From NCBI RefSeq assembly GCF_900169785.1, contig NZ_FWER01000004.1, forward strand, positions 310,866 through 374,865: DNA of 64,000 bases, written 5' to 3'. Every line of letters starts with the position of its first letter. The first letter of the stretch is position 1. The notes beneath the pieces were generated by a model that did no database searches, was not told the DNA's origin, and saw only the letters and a program-made list of their open reading frames with translations. Below are positions 27,378 through 37,134 of the stretch, one piece after another. The position numbers and the translations under genes are program-made. Origin of the DNA: Rhizobium sullae (GTDB lineage: Bacteria; Pseudomonadota; Alphaproteobacteria; Rhizobiales; Rhizobiaceae).

Positions 27378-28478
27378 ATGGCCCCGAATGGCCGCGATAT
27401 TCGCGGTGGTCTCGATCGCCTTGTTGCCGGAACGACCGGCCTGAAGCACGACGGTCGCTTCCATGAACCTAATCTCGACGGAACCGCCGGCGACTACATC
27501 AGTTTCGAAAGTTGGGAGTGGCCGCAGGGTGTCGGCCTCTATGGCCTGATCAAGCTCTGGCTTTTCACCGGCCGCCGCGATCTGCAGCAGCTCATCGAAG
27601 GCTGGTACCAGGCACGCATCGAGGCGGGCCTGCCGCAACTCAACGTCAATACCACCGCGCCGATGCTCGGCCTTTCAGTGCTCTGGGCCAAGACCCGCGA
27701 CCCCCGCTGGCAGCAGGTCCTCGACGACTGGGCAAACCGCGTGATGTCGGACATGGGCCGCACGCCGGAAGGCGGTTTCGAGCATCACGTCTCCGATAAG
27801 GTGAACGACAACGAACTCTGGGACGACACCCTTTATATGGTCGCCCTGTTCCTGGCATCCTACGGTCAGGCAAGCAGTCGGCCCGAACTGGTCGATGAGG
27901 CATCGCGGCAATTCCTCGTCCACACGCGTTACCTCGCAGACACCAATACCGGCCTCTGGTTCCACGGCTGGACCTTTGACGGTCGGCACAATTTTGCCGA
28001 AGCGCGCTGGGCGCGCGGCAATGCCTGGATCACGGCGGGACTACTTGATTTCTTCGATCTCGCCGAGATCAGCAAGCCGGTGAAAGAATTTCTGCAGGGT
28101 GTTCTCGTGGCGCAGGTCGATGCGCTGCTCGCGCTTCAGGCTCCGTCCGGCGCCTGGCGCACCTTGCTCGACGATCCCACCTCCTACGAAGAGATTTCCG
28201 CTACGGCTGGCATCGGCTACGGCCTTCTGAAAGGTTATCGTCTCGGGCTCGGCACGCCGGCATGGCGTGAAGCCGGGCTGAAAGCCCTGCAGGTGGTGAT
28301 GGACAATATCGACGAGACCGGCACCGTGCTCAACGTCTCCTACGGCACGCGCATGGGTCACGATCTCCAGTTCTACAAGGATATCCCCATTCAACCGACC
28401 GGCTACGGCCAGGCATTGGCAATCCTGTGCCTTTCCGAAGGCCTGCAGCATGTCGGCACCGAAGGACAAGCAGCGTGA
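27378..28478 (+). CDS. GH105/GH88-type unsaturated (rhamno)galacturonyl hydrolase
   Basis: A 366-residue (alpha/alpha)6-barrel enzyme of the YteR/RhiN kind, which removes the unsaturated uronic acid left at the end of an oligosaccharide by pectate or rhamnogalacturonan lyases. Typical family segments are ELWDDTLYMVALFLASYG, carrying the acid/base Asp, and WARGNAWITAGL. There is no signal peptide, so it acts in the cytoplasm on imported oligomers. GGGAGG precedes the ATG at 27378, which rules out the longer upstream frame lying in the lacI gene. Its stop overlaps the kduI start (GTGA). Confidence 0.9.
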   Translation: MAPNGRDIRGGLDRLVAGTTGLKHDGRFHEPNLDGTAGDYISFESWEWPQGVGLYGLIKLWLFTGRRDLQQLIEGWYQARIEAGLPQLNVNTTAPMLGLSVLWAKTRDPRWQQVLDDWANRVMSDMGRTPEGGFEHHVSDKVNDNELWDDTLYMVALFLASYGQASSRPELVDEASRQFLVHTRYLADTNTGLWFHGWTFDGRHNFAEARWARGNAWITAGLLDFFDLAEISKPVKEFLQGVLVAQVDALLALQAPSGAWRTLLDDPTSYEEISATAGIGYGLLKGYRLGLGTPAWREAGLKALQVVMDNIDETGTVLNVSYGTRMGHDLQFYKDIPIQPTGYGQALAILCLSEGLQHVGTEGQAA

Positions 28479-29311
28479 CGATGAAGATTCTGTATGGAGC
28501 GGCACCGGAAGACGTCAAAGCCTATGATACGGAACAGCTCCGCAGCGCCTTCCTGATGACGGACCTGTTCCTGCCGGACGCTGTCAATTTCACCTATACG
28601 CATGTCGATCGCCTGCTTCTCGGCGGCGCGATGCCGGTTTCCCAGAGCGTGACCTTCGGCTCCGGCGCCGAGATCGGCACGCCCTATCTCCTGTCTGCCC
28701 GCGAAATGGGCATTGCCAATCTCGGCGGCACGGGCACCGTGACCGTCGACGGGCGGTCCTTCACGCTGGAAAACCGCGACGTGCTCTATCTCGGCCGCGG
28801 TGCGCGCGAGATTGCCATGGCGAGCCTCTCGGGAAGGAACCCTGCCCGGTTCTACATGAACTCGGTGCCCGCCGGCGCCGACATCCCCCACCGACTGATC
28901 AAGAAGGCGGGATCGAAGGCTATCGATCTGGGAGACGGCCGCCGATCGAACAAGCGACGGCTCGCCATGTACATTCATCCAGAGGTGACACCGTCCTGCC
29001 TGCTATTGATGGGCATTACCGATCTTGCCGAGGGCAGCGTCTGGAACACCATGCCGCCGCATGTGCACGAGCGCCGGATGGAAGCCTATTGCTATTTCGA
29101 TATGGCGGCGGAAGATCGCATCATCCACCTGATGGGCCGCCCGGAAGAAACCCGTCACCTCATCGTCGCCAATGGCGACGCCGTCTTGTCACCCGCTTGG
29201 TCTATCCATATGGGCGCCGGCACCGGCCCCTATGCCTTCGTCTGGGGCATGACCGGAGAAAACCAGGAATATAACGATGTGGCCCCGGTGGCCCTAGCGG
29301 AACTGAAATGA
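28475..29311 (+). CDS. kduI: 5-dehydro-4-deoxy-D-glucuronate isomerase
   Basis: A 278-residue cupin that isomerises 5-keto-4-deoxyuronate, the product of unsaturated uronyl hydrolases, to 2,5-diketo-3-deoxygluconate. It matches KduI along its length: HVDRLLLGGAMPVSQSVTFG, WNTMPPHVHERRMEAYCYFD with the zinc-binding His/Glu residues, and LSPAWSIHMGAGTGPYAFVW. The GTG at 28475 overlaps the previous stop and has AAGGA upstream; an ATG two codons later is the alternative. KduD and KdgK are not in the window. Confidence 0.94.
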   Translation: MTMKILYGAAPEDVKAYDTEQLRSAFLMTDLFLPDAVNFTYTHVDRLLLGGAMPVSQSVTFGSGAEIGTPYLLSAREMGIANLGGTGTVTVDGRSFTLENRDVLYLGRGAREIAMASLSGRNPARFYMNSVPAGADIPHRLIKKAGSKAIDLGDGRRSNKRRLAMYIHPEVTPSCLLLMGITDLAEGSVWNTMPPHVHERRMEAYCYFDMAAEDRIIHLMGRPEETRHLIVANGDAVLSPAWSIHMGAGTGPYAFVWGMTGENQEYNDVAPVALAELK

Positions 29312-31791
29312 GCCCGATGAGATCACTTATGGACCGTGAGCTTAACCCCGGCGAAGCCATCCGCTACTGGCAGCTCGGCGCGATCGCCGAGGAGCGTTTC
29401 GACGTTCCCGACGCCCCGATGAAGGGTGAGATGGACCCGTTCTTCTTCTTGACGAAGCATAAGAACTTCATCCCGCACGAATATCCCTGCCGCTCGATCT
29501 TCGCCGAAACCTATCGCGGCAAGCGGCCGGACGTGCGCGGCGCGTTCGACGCGGCGCGCTGGTGGCTGCCTTTCGGCTCGCCGCGGCTCGATCTCTCCGG
29601 CTTCTGGTTCCGCCCGACGCGACTTGCCACCTTTGCCCGCACATTCATCGCTGCCGAGAAAGCCGGTAGGGCAAAGGTCCGCCTCGGTACCTGTGGCGGC
29701 GCGGTTCTCTGGCTGAATGGCAACGAGACCGGCTGGATGGCGCCCTATAGCCGCAACCTCGAGGCAAAGGCTGAATTCGACCTTCCGCTCAAAGAAGGAC
29801 TGAACGAGGTCACCATCTTCTTCGACGATCTGGCCGAACGCGATGCGCGCTATTTCTTCCAGCTTGATTATCTCGACGGACCGCCGGCAAACGTCGCCGT
29901 GCCCGTGCCGATCGAAGGCAAGATCGCCGAGACGATCGAGGCCGCCCTCGAAAGCATGCATTTCGACAAGACGGCCTATTTCGAAGGCGACATCACACTG
30001 CTTCTCGCCGAGCCCTTACCGGTGGATGTCGATGTCAACGTGGCCGTCGAAGGCGACTTCATGTCGACCGAACGCTTCGACTACGACTTCGTGCTCATGG
30101 CCGGCGATGCGCATCTGGTCATCGGCCCCTCGGAAAACGCCCCCGCGGACTTCCGTCACTTCCGCATCACGCTGAAGGCCGGCGGCTTCGTCGCCTCGCG
30201 CTCGCTCGGCGTCGAGATCTGCCATGCCGGCCGTCAGGGCGAAGCACCGGCAGCGCTTGCCGAACGGATCACCGAAACGCTGGACGAAATCTCGGAATTC
30301 TCCGAGCGCGATACCGTCCGCGCCTTTGCGCGGCTGGCAAGCGGCCGCAGTGGCGCCGACACCGATGCTATGATCGAGGAGATCCTACCTTCGATCGAGG
30401 ATTGCCACGACTGCGCGGATTTCTCGCTTGTTCCGCTGATCTGGTCGCGCACCGTCTGGGGCAAGGACATCGGCGAGGCGACGCGCGACCGCATCGACCA
30501 GGCTATCCTCGGTTTCCGCTACTGGATGGATGAGCCCGGCAACGATGTGCAATGGTATTTCTCGGAGAACCACGCACTGCTGTTCCACACCTCCGCCTAT
30601 CTCGCCGGACATCTTCTGGCCGACAAGACCTTTGCCCGCTCCGGCCGCACAGGCGCCGAGCAGAGCGCCGTTGGCGCTGCCCGTGTTCGCGCCTGGCTCG
30701 ACCATTTCGAAGCCTGGGAAATGGCGGAGTTCAACTCCGCCCCCTATTTCCCGATCGACCTCAAGGGGCTGACCGCGCTCGCCGCCCTGTCTCCCGATAC
30801 CGACATCGCCGAGCGCGCGCGGAAGGGCATCGTTCGCCTATGCGAAGTGATCGGCCGCTCGGCGCATCACGGCATGGTGACGGCAGCGCAGGGGCGTTCC
30901 TACGAACACACGCTCTGCGCCGACCGTTCTCTGGAGCTTTCGGGTGTTGCCCGTCTACTCTGGGGCAAGGGCTGGTACGGCCGCCGCGTGCACGCGTTGC
31001 CGCAGCTCGCTGTATGTCTGCGCGACAATGGCCTGACCGTGCCGGAAAACCTTGGCATGGTCGCCTGCCATCAAGCCGACGAGCATCAGGAATGGCGGTT
31101 CGCGCAAGGTGAAAACAGGTTTGCAGCGCTCTATCACTATAAGAGCCGCGATTTCGCCATGGGGTCCGCTGCCCATTACCGCTGGAACGAATGGGGGTAC
31201 CAGGAAACCGTGCTGCATCTGCGGCTCGGCAAGCGGCCAGAAGCGACCGTCTGGATCAACCATCCCGGTGAAACGATTCAGTTCGGGTACGGTCGGCCGT
31301 CCTTTTGGGGTGGTTGCGGCACCCTCCCTCGCGCCCACCAGTACCGAGCGCTAGCCGTACTCGACTTTTCCACCTTTGAAGAGCAGCCGGATTTCACCCA
31401 TGCTTGGTTTCCGGTTGGCGAGTTTGACGAGAGCAGCGTCAATGGAACCCTTGCGCTGGCGCGCTGCGGGAACGGCGCGATGATGTTGCGCGGCAGCACC
31501 GATCTCGTTGCGATCAAGGATGGTCCATCCGCCAATGCGGAACTGCGCCAATACGGCAGAAAAACCCGCTGGATCGTTCGGGTCTGCGAGGCCTCCACCC
31601 TTGCCGCGGTGGAAGCCCGGTTCACGGCTCTTGCAGTCGAGGAGAAGGAAGACGGCTCGCTCGCTATCGAGGACCCGGAATACGGCACAGTAACATTTCG
31701 CGCCGACGGTTCGGTCGAGGCCGAGGGCCGCACCATTTCGCCCAAGGACTTCACGGTTGCCGGCGAGGTCGCCATGCTGGCTGCCAACTGA
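29308..31791 (+). CDS. Large uncharacterised protein, candidate pectin-oligomer enzyme
   Basis: An 827-residue cytoplasmic protein without a signal peptide, translationally coupled to kduI (ATGA). The N-terminal ~330 residues look beta-rich (accessory-domain-like, e.g. TCGGAVLWLNGNETGWMAPY). Residues ~340-650 are helical and read like an (alpha/alpha) toroid, with NHALLFHTSAYLAGHLLAD, WEMAEFNSAPYFPIDLKG and GRSYEHTLCADRSLE as conserved-looking aromatic/acidic clusters. The remainder is beta-rich again. This layout resembles toroid glycoside hydrolases and lyases, but I do not recognise the family. Its place between kduI and the importer implies a role in degrading imported (rhamno)galacturonides. 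Confidence 0.8.
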   Translation: MSPMRSLMDRELNPGEAIRYWQLGAIAEERFDVPDAPMKGEMDPFFFLTKHKNFIPHEYPCRSIFAETYRGKRPDVRGAFDAARWWLPFGSPRLDLSGFWFRPTRLATFARTFIAAEKAGRAKVRLGTCGGAVLWLNGNETGWMAPYSRNLEAKAEFDLPLKEGLNEVTIFFDDLAERDARYFFQLDYLDGPPANVAVPVPIEGKIAETIEAALESMHFDKTAYFEGDITLLLAEPLPVDVDVNVAVEGDFMSTERFDYDFVLMAGDAHLVIGPSENAPADFRHFRITLKAGGFVASRSLGVEICHAGRQGEAPAALAERITETLDEISEFSERDTVRAFARLASGRSGADTDAMIEEILPSIEDCHDCADFSLVPLIWSRTVWGKDIGEATRDRIDQAILGFRYWMDEPGNDVQWYFSENHALLFHTSAYLAGHLLADKTFARSGRTGAEQSAVGAARVRAWLDHFEAWEMAEFNSAPYFPIDLKGLTALAALSPDTDIAERARKGIVRLCEVIGRSAHHGMVTAAQGRSYEHTLCADRSLELSGVARLLWGKGWYGRRVHALPQLAVCLRDNGLTVPENLGMVACHQADEHQEWRFAQGENRFAALYHYKSRDFAMGSAAHYRWNEWGYQETVLHLRLGKRPEATVWINHPGETIQFGYGRPSFWGGCGTLPRAHQYRALAVLDFSTFEEQPDFTHAWFPVGEFDESSVNGTLALARCGNGAMMLRGSTDLVAIKDGPSANAELRQYGRKTRWIVRVCEASTLAAVEARFTALAVEEKEDGSLAIEDPEYGTVTFRADGSVEAEGRTISPKDFTVAGEVAMLAAN

Positions 31792-31875
31792 TAGCAAAGC
31801 GCCTGGTAGGAGAAACCGGCGCGACGTTTACCTGCGAGCGGGAGAAGGGCTCGTGCACGGAAGAGGAGGAAGACA

Positions 31876-33144
31876 ATGCGAAAGACCAGAACACTGCTGG
31901 CGGCGCTTGCCGTCGGGCTTTTGACGTCGACGGCGGCACTCGCCGGCGACGTCCGCATCATGTGGTATTCCGATGGCGTCGAGGGCGAGGTGCTGAAAGA
32001 CCTGCTCGACCGCTTCATGAAGGAAAATCCCGGGATCAACGTCGTGCTCGACAACGTGTCGTACACGGTCGTGCGCGAACAGCTGCCAGTGCAGCTTGAA
32101 GCCGGCGACGGTCCGGATATCGCCCGCGTCACCAACCTGAAGGCAATGAGCCAGCATTGGCTCGATCTTCGCCCACTGGTCGCCGACGCCGCGTACTGGG
32201 ACACGAATTTCGGCGCTCAGGCCGACTGGATGCGTCCGGATGGGTCCAACCAGATTTCCGGCTTCATGACGCAGATCACGCTTGCCGGCGGTTTTGCCAA
32301 CAAGACGCTGTTCGACCAGGCGGGCATTGCCATGCCGGGCAAGGATGCGACCTGGGACGACTGGGCCCGGGCCTCCAAGCAGGTCGCCGAAAGCCAGCAG
32401 GTGCCTTTCGCCATGGCGCTTGACCGATCCGGTCACCGCTTGAGCGGGCCGATCCTAGCCTATGGCTCGAACTACATCGGTGCCGACGGAAAACCCGCTC
32501 CGCTGGATGACGGCGCCAAGGCGTTCATCGAAAAATTCGTCGGCTGGGTCGGCGACGGAACGATGAGCAAGGACGTCTGGGTGTCTGCAGCTGGCTCGAC
32601 CTACCGCGCCGGAGCCGACGATTTCATCAACGGCCAGCTTGCCTACTACTATTCCGGCTCCTGGCAGGTCCCGAACTTCTCGACCAAGATCGGCTCGAAC
32701 TTCGACTGGGTCGCAACCGGCAGCCCTTGCGGTCCGGCAAACTGCACCGGCATGACCGGCGGCGCTGGGCTGGTCGCGGTCAAATACACCAAGAATCCGA
32801 CCGAAGTGGCCAAGGTCATGGATTATCTGGCACGCGAAGACATCGTGAAGGAATTTTCCGAACGCACGCTGTTCCTGCCTGCGCACAAAGGCGTGGTCGA
32901 AAAGGGTCTGGATTTCAAGACTGACGATGCACAGGCAAAGGCAGCCCTGAACATCTTCGTCGGGGCGACCGGCTCGCTTTCAGATATCGCCCGAAAGCTG
33001 CCCGGCTGGTTCTGGTCGGACACCTACTATGCGGCGCTGGTCACACGAGTGAGCCAGGCAGCGGCGGGCGAAATGCCGTTGGCCGAAGCCTACACCCGTA
33101 TCGATGCGGACATTGCGGCCAAGGTCAAGGACTCGGGCCGCTAA
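31876..33144 (+). CDS. Oligogalacturonide-type ABC transporter substrate-binding protein
   Basis: A 422-residue CUT1 periplasmic binding protein with signal peptide MRKTRTLLAALAVGLLTSTA followed by ALAGDVRIMWYSDG. The GGA(G) motif lies before the ATG. It sits in the pectin operon after the 827-residue protein, so its ligand is probably an unsaturated oligogalacturonide or rhamnogalacturonide, as for TogB. The assignment of ligand rests on context only. Confidence 0.9.
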   Translation: MRKTRTLLAALAVGLLTSTAALAGDVRIMWYSDGVEGEVLKDLLDRFMKENPGINVVLDNVSYTVVREQLPVQLEAGDGPDIARVTNLKAMSQHWLDLRPLVADAAYWDTNFGAQADWMRPDGSNQISGFMTQITLAGGFANKTLFDQAGIAMPGKDATWDDWARASKQVAESQQVPFAMALDRSGHRLSGPILAYGSNYIGADGKPAPLDDGAKAFIEKFVGWVGDGTMSKDVWVSAAGSTYRAGADDFINGQLAYYYSGSWQVPNFSTKIGSNFDWVATGSPCGPANCTGMTGGAGLVAVKYTKNPTEVAKVMDYLAREDIVKEFSERTLFLPAHKGVVEKGLDFKTDDAQAKAALNIFVGATGSLSDIARKLPGWFWSDTYYAALVTRVSQAAAGEMPLAEAYTRIDADIAAKVKDSGR

Positions 33145-33150
33145 CAGTGA

Positions 33151-33187
33151 GGCGAGCGGCGGCAGCAAAACTGCGTCGCCGCTCGCC
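33151..33187 (+). other. Strong intercistronic stem-loop after binding-protein gene
   Basis: GGCGAGCGGCG pairs with CGCCGCTCGCC (11 bp), and the inner GCAG pairs with CTGC around loop CAAAA, with a 2-nt bulge. It sits 6 bp after the binding-protein stop and 88 bp before the permease gene and has no T-run. This is the typical position for an element that stabilises the binding-protein mRNA. Confidence 0.75.
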
Positions 33188-33275
33188 CCCGACTTGCACG
33201 TCTTGAGAAGCAATTTGCAAACTGCGACAGCAGCTGGAAACGAGTAAGTTTCCACCTGCCGCTGGGAGGTGGGCA

Positions 33276-34304
33276 ATGAACGCAGATGTTCCCGGAAAAA
33301 CCGGCTCCGGTATTGGCGAAGTCGTTCTCGCGCCGGTGCGCTTCACGATGGGGCTGATCGACGCGCCGCTGCGGTGGTTGCAAAGGGTCACCGGGATCAG
33401 CGGCATGGCGGCCTTTTTCCTGCTGCCAAACATGCTGATCTTCGGCATCTTCGTTCTTCTGCCCTTCTTCATCAACTTCGCCTATTCGATGACCGGTGGG
33501 ACTGCCCTCTTCCTGCCGGATCGCAGCTTCGTCGGCGGCGATCAATATGCCCGGCTGTTCGACTGCACGAACTATCTCAATGCCAATAGCTGCGCCGAAG
33601 ACACGTTCTGGACGGCGGTCGGCAATACCGGCTGGTTCGTCATCATCCAGGTTACCCTGATGATCGCCGTCTCGCTCGTGACCGCGCTGATCCTCAACCG
33701 TGAGCTGGCGGCGCGCAGCTTCTGGCGGGCGGTGTTCTTCTTTCCGGTGCTGTTGTCGCCTGTTGTTGTCGGCCTGATCTGGAAATGGATCCTGCAGCGC
33801 CAGGGCCTGATGAACTTCGGCCTCTACGGTTTCGGCTTTGATCCCTATGCCTGGCTGAACGATCGCAACTGGGCCTTTGCCGCCACGATCGGCGTGTCGA
33901 TCTGGGCGCATATGGGCTTTTACACGCTGATCCTGCTCGCCGGCCTGCAGGCGATCCCGAAGGATCTTTACGAAGCCGCCGAAATGGATGGCACCCGGCC
34001 GACGCGGGCGTTCCTACGCATCACCATGCCGCTGCTTGCGCCCAACCTGCTCGTCGTGGTCGTCCTCGTCCTTATTAAGGCCGTGCAGATCTTCGACGAA
34101 GTCTACGTCTTGACAGGCGGCGGACCGGGCACCAGCACGCTCTACCTCACCCAATATATCTACGAGACCGGCTTTGCCACGCAGTTGCGCAATCCTGGGC
34201 TTGCCGCGGCGGCCTCGATCCTCATGGGTGTCGTCCTCGTCGTGCTGACGCTGATGCAGCTCGGCCTCAGCCGCTCCAGTGAAAAGAAAGGAGCCCGCAA
34301 ATGA
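33276..34304 (+). CDS. Sugar ABC transporter permease (TogM/MalF-like)
   Basis: A 342-residue CUT1 permease. About 45 N-terminal residues precede the first helix (MAAFFLLPNMLIFGIFVLLP). The EAA loop is EMDGTRPTRAFLRITMPLLAPN and the family segment VYVLTGGGPGTSTLYLTQYIY follows. The 131-bp gap to the binding-protein gene contains the hairpin at 33151. It overlaps the next permease gene by 4 bp (ATGA). Confidence 0.92.
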   Translation: MNADVPGKTGSGIGEVVLAPVRFTMGLIDAPLRWLQRVTGISGMAAFFLLPNMLIFGIFVLLPFFINFAYSMTGGTALFLPDRSFVGGDQYARLFDCTNYLNANSCAEDTFWTAVGNTGWFVIIQVTLMIAVSLVTALILNRELAARSFWRAVFFFPVLLSPVVVGLIWKWILQRQGLMNFGLYGFGFDPYAWLNDRNWAFAATIGVSIWAHMGFYTLILLAGLQAIPKDLYEAAEMDGTRPTRAFLRITMPLLAPNLLVVVVLVLIKAVQIFDEVYVLTGGGPGTSTLYLTQYIYETGFATQLRNPGLAAAASILMGVVLVVLTLMQLGLSRSSEKKGARK

Positions 34305-35353
34305 GCCGCGTTGCCGAATTCATCCTGCGCCGCAAGGGCGGCAAGCGCTGGCACTGGACGGACATCGTCACCTGGGTCTGGCTCGTCGGCGGCCTGTTCG
34401 TCATGTTCGGCCCGGCCGTCTGGCTCGTCGGCTCGTCATTCAAGTCGCCGGCAGCCCTTGCCGAATTCCCGCCGACTATCTTGCCCTACGTCACTCAGAA
34501 AGTGACGGTCGAAGGCTATGACAAGCCGCTCGATCTCTACAACGTCACGCTGCCGGATGGCAGCAAGGCGACACTCGCCGAAGTCCGGCGCATCGGCATC
34601 GTGAGCCAGATGATCGATCCGCAAAAACCGGGCGAGATCGTCAAGGTCAACATCTCGCAGCGCACCCCGGTCCGCGAAATGTCGTTCGCGTCGGAGAACT
34701 ATACCGAACCCTTCACCCATTTCGATTTCGTCCGCTATCTGTGGAATTCCGTCTTCGTGACGGTAACGGCAACGCTGATTACGCTCGTGGTCAATTCAAT
34801 GGCGGCCTTTGCGCTCAGCAAATACGAGTTTCGCGGCCGGACCTTTGCCATGCTGCTCATCCTTGCCACTCTGATGGTGCCGCTCTCGGTGATCATGGTA
34901 CCGCTCTATTCGATCGTCTCGGCGCTTGGCCTCTTCAACAATCTCTGGGGCGTCATCCTGCCGACCGTGGCGACGCCGACCGGCGTGTTCATCCTGCGCC
35001 AGTACATGCTGACCATTCCCGACGAATTGATCGACGCGGCCCGCATGGACAAGGCGTCGGAATGGCAGATCTATTGGCGCATCATCCTGCCCTTGACCGC
35101 ACCCGCGCTCGCCGTTCTTGCGATCTTCTCCGTGGTCTGGCGCTGGAACGACTTCCTCTGGCCGCTGATCGTGCTATCGCGCAAGGAACTCTATACTCTG
35201 CAGGTTGGCCTCAGCATCTATTCCGGCGAGCTCAATGTGCAGTGGCATTTCATCCTGGCGATGACGGTAGTGACGATGATCCCAGTCGTCCTCGTCTTCA
35301 TCTTCCTGCAGCGCTTCATCACCACCGGCATTGCCGGAACCGGACTGAAATAG
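34301..35353 (+). CDS. Sugar ABC transporter permease (TogN/MalG-like) with long periplasmic loop
   Basis: A 350-residue CUT1 permease, longer than the usual ~280 because of an insertion of about 85 residues (about 50-135) between helices 1 and 2, with no membrane segment. It would form a periplasmic domain like the P2 loop of MalG, possibly touching the binding protein. The EAA loop is [22 protein letters not shown]. It is coupled to its neighbour by ATGA. Confidence 0.92.
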   Translation: MSRVAEFILRRKGGKRWHWTDIVTWVWLVGGLFVMFGPAVWLVGSSFKSPAALAEFPPTILPYVTQKVTVEGYDKPLDLYNVTLPDGSKATLAEVRRIGIVSQMIDPQKPGEIVKVNISQRTPVREMSFASENYTEPFTHFDFVRYLWNSVFVTVTATLITLVVNSMAAFALSKYEFRGRTFAMLLILATLMVPLSVIMVPLYSIVSALGLFNNLWGVILPTVATPTGVFILRQYMLTIPDELIDAARMDKASEWQIYWRIILPLTAPALAVLAIFSVVWRWNDFLWPLIVLSRKELYTLQVGLSIYSGELNVQWHFILAMTVVTMIPVVLVFIFLQRFITTGIAGTGLK

Positions 35354-35364
35354 AGGAGGCCGTC

Positions 35365-36450
35365 ATGGGTCATATCAAGCTCACCAATGTGACGAAATCC
35401 TTCGGGGCGGTGGACGTGCTCCATGGCATCAACCTGGAGATCAAGGACGGGGAACTGGTCGTCTTCGTCGGGCCCTCCGGTTGCGGCAAGTCGACACTGC
35501 TTCGCATGATTGCCGGGCTCGAAAAGCCGACAGGCGGCGAACTCGCCATCGACGGCAAGGTGGTCAACACTATCCCGGCCGCCGACCGCGGCCTTGCCAT
35601 GGTGTTCCAGTCCTATGCGCTCTATCCGCATATGAGCGTGCGCCAGAACCTCGCCTTCGGCCTGGAAAACACCAAGATGCCTAAGGCGGAGATCGCCGAG
35701 CGTATCGGCGAAGCCGCGCGCATGCTGGAGATAGAGGCCTATCTCGACCGGCGACCGGGCCAGCTCTCTGGCGGCCAGCGCCAGCGTGTCGCCATCGGTC
35801 GCGCCATCGTGCGCAGGCCAGTCGCCTTCCTGCTCGACGAACCGCTGTCCAACCTCGACGCCGAGCTGCGCGGCTCAACGCGCGCTGAGCTTGCAGCACT
35901 CCATGCCCGGCTTGCGGCGACAATGATCTACGTTACCCACGACCAGGTCGAGGCGATGACACTGGCGGACCGGATCGTCGTGCTGCGCGCCGGCCGGATC
36001 GAGCAGGTCGGCACGCCGCTCGAACTCTACAATTCACCGGCCAACCGCTTCGTTGCGGGCTTCATCGGCTCGCCGCACATGAATTTCCTCGAAACAACGG
36101 TCGAATCCGTGCAGTCCGGCAGGGCAGTTGCCGCGTTGCCCGGCGGGCAACGGATCGAGCTTCCGGTCAACGGCACCAATCTCGGCCAAGGCGCGCGGGT
36201 CACGGTCGGCGTGCGCCCCCACCATATTGCGGTTGGCAGCGAGCCGACCGCCATTCCGGCCAAGATCAGGCTCGTGGAAGCGCTCGGTTCGGAAACCGTC
36301 ATCCATGCTGATGTAGCCGGGCAGAAGGTTCTGGTGGTCGCACCTGGCCAGCACAACCTGACGATCGGGAGCGAGCTCCGCCTGTCGCTCTCGGCCGCAC
36401 CGCTTCATCTGTTCAACGAGAAGGGCCTCCGCCTTGATAACGCTGTTTGA
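35365..36450 (+). CDS. Sugar ABC transporter ATP-binding protein (MalK/UgpC type)
   Basis: A 361-residue CUT1 ATPase with Walker [10 protein letters not shown], signature LSGGQRQR, Walker [22 protein letters not shown] and the switch His in [14 protein letters not shown], followed by a TOBE-containing C-terminal domain. GAGGAGG precedes the ATG at 35365. It is the last gene of the pectin operon and is similar to the ATPase at 10661-11746. Confidence 0.93.
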   Translation: MGHIKLTNVTKSFGAVDVLHGINLEIKDGELVVFVGPSGCGKSTLLRMIAGLEKPTGGELAIDGKVVNTIPAADRGLAMVFQSYALYPHMSVRQNLAFGLENTKMPKAEIAERIGEAARMLEIEAYLDRRPGQLSGGQRQRVAIGRAIVRRPVAFLLDEPLSNLDAELRGSTRAELAALHARLAATMIYVTHDQVEAMTLADRIVVLRAGRIEQVGTPLELYNSPANRFVAGFIGSPHMNFLETTVESVQSGRAVAALPGGQRIELPVNGTNLGQGARVTVGVRPHHIAVGSEPTAIPAKIRLVEALGSETVIHADVAGQKVLVVAPGQHNLTIGSELRLSLSAAPLHLFNEKGLRLDNAV

Positions 36451-36563
36451 TCGTTCCGGAAAAGTCGCTCTGTGTAATGGCCCCATAAATCTCCGGACGG
36501 GTACAACGGCGGCATATAGAACGGGTAAAACACTGACCATCCGTCGTCGCTCCGTAACGCCGC

Positions 36564-36788
36564 TCATGCAGCGCGCTTCAACGGGCGCGCTCGCTCGACT
36601 CGCTCGCGCTCCTTGGGCGTGTTCATCACCTCCCAAAGATCGTTGCGCCGGTGCACGTTGAGCCAGAAGTCCGGGCTGTTGCCGAAGACGCGGGCAAGGA
36701 TGAGCGCCGTTGCGGCGGTCACGTTCCTGCGGTTCCCGCACAACTCGTTGACGTGCTTGCGCTGCACGCCCATAGCCTCGGCCGACAT
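36564..36788 (-). pseudogene. higA: Truncated HigA-family antitoxin
   Basis: A 74-residue frame matches the middle and C-terminal part of HigA antitoxins (MGVQRKHVNELCGNRRNVTA, then ALILARVFGNSPDFWLNV). The N-terminal ~25 residues of the helix-turn-helix are missing. The frame continues upstream for seven codons that still look family-like (SASRR) and then meets a TAA, so the gene was cut there. No higB toxin lies beside it. It is probably a broken relic adjoining the repeat at 36843. Confidence 0.7.
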
Positions 36789-36842
36789 TCGCCGGCTTGC
36801 GCTTGGTGGTTAATTAGCTCGCTACGATGAGCGATTTATGTT

Positions 36843-36887
36843 GGAACCGGTTGGGGCCTGATGGCGCGGAGACTTGTAAATTTTCAC
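36843..36887 (+). repeat. Dispersed repeat, copy 1
   Basis: The core GGTTGGGGCCTGATGGCGCG is followed by CTTGTAAATTTT. It closely matches 62342-62388. It lies about 55 bp from the broken higA start, so it may be an end of an element that truncated that gene. Element identity is unknown. Confidence 0.5.
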
Positions 36888-36888
36888 C

Positions 36889-37134
36889 CTATGGCAATCG
36901 AGCCGCAGGCCTCCACGGTTTTTCTGTGATTGAAGCAAATACTCCCGGCGTTAACGCAGAAGGTGCGAATGTTTTTTAAATGAGCTCATTGGCCTGGGCC
37001 TCACAGGCGGTGATTTGGTTCACGTGACGATCAAATTCTTCGTGGCCCATTGCTAAAATGCCATCGGATTTATTCACCTGGTGTTTCACCGAAGCCCTTA
37101 AAGGTAGCGACCACTGCAAAAGCTCCGTTAACCG
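36889..37134. other. Low-information spacer before the GGDEF gene
   Basis: No supported gene. A 67-residue frame on the minus strand (36976-37179) overlaps the GGDEF start and has no recognisable similarity or good ribosome-binding site. Nothing else is seen apart from moderately AT-rich sequence. Confidence 0.4.
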
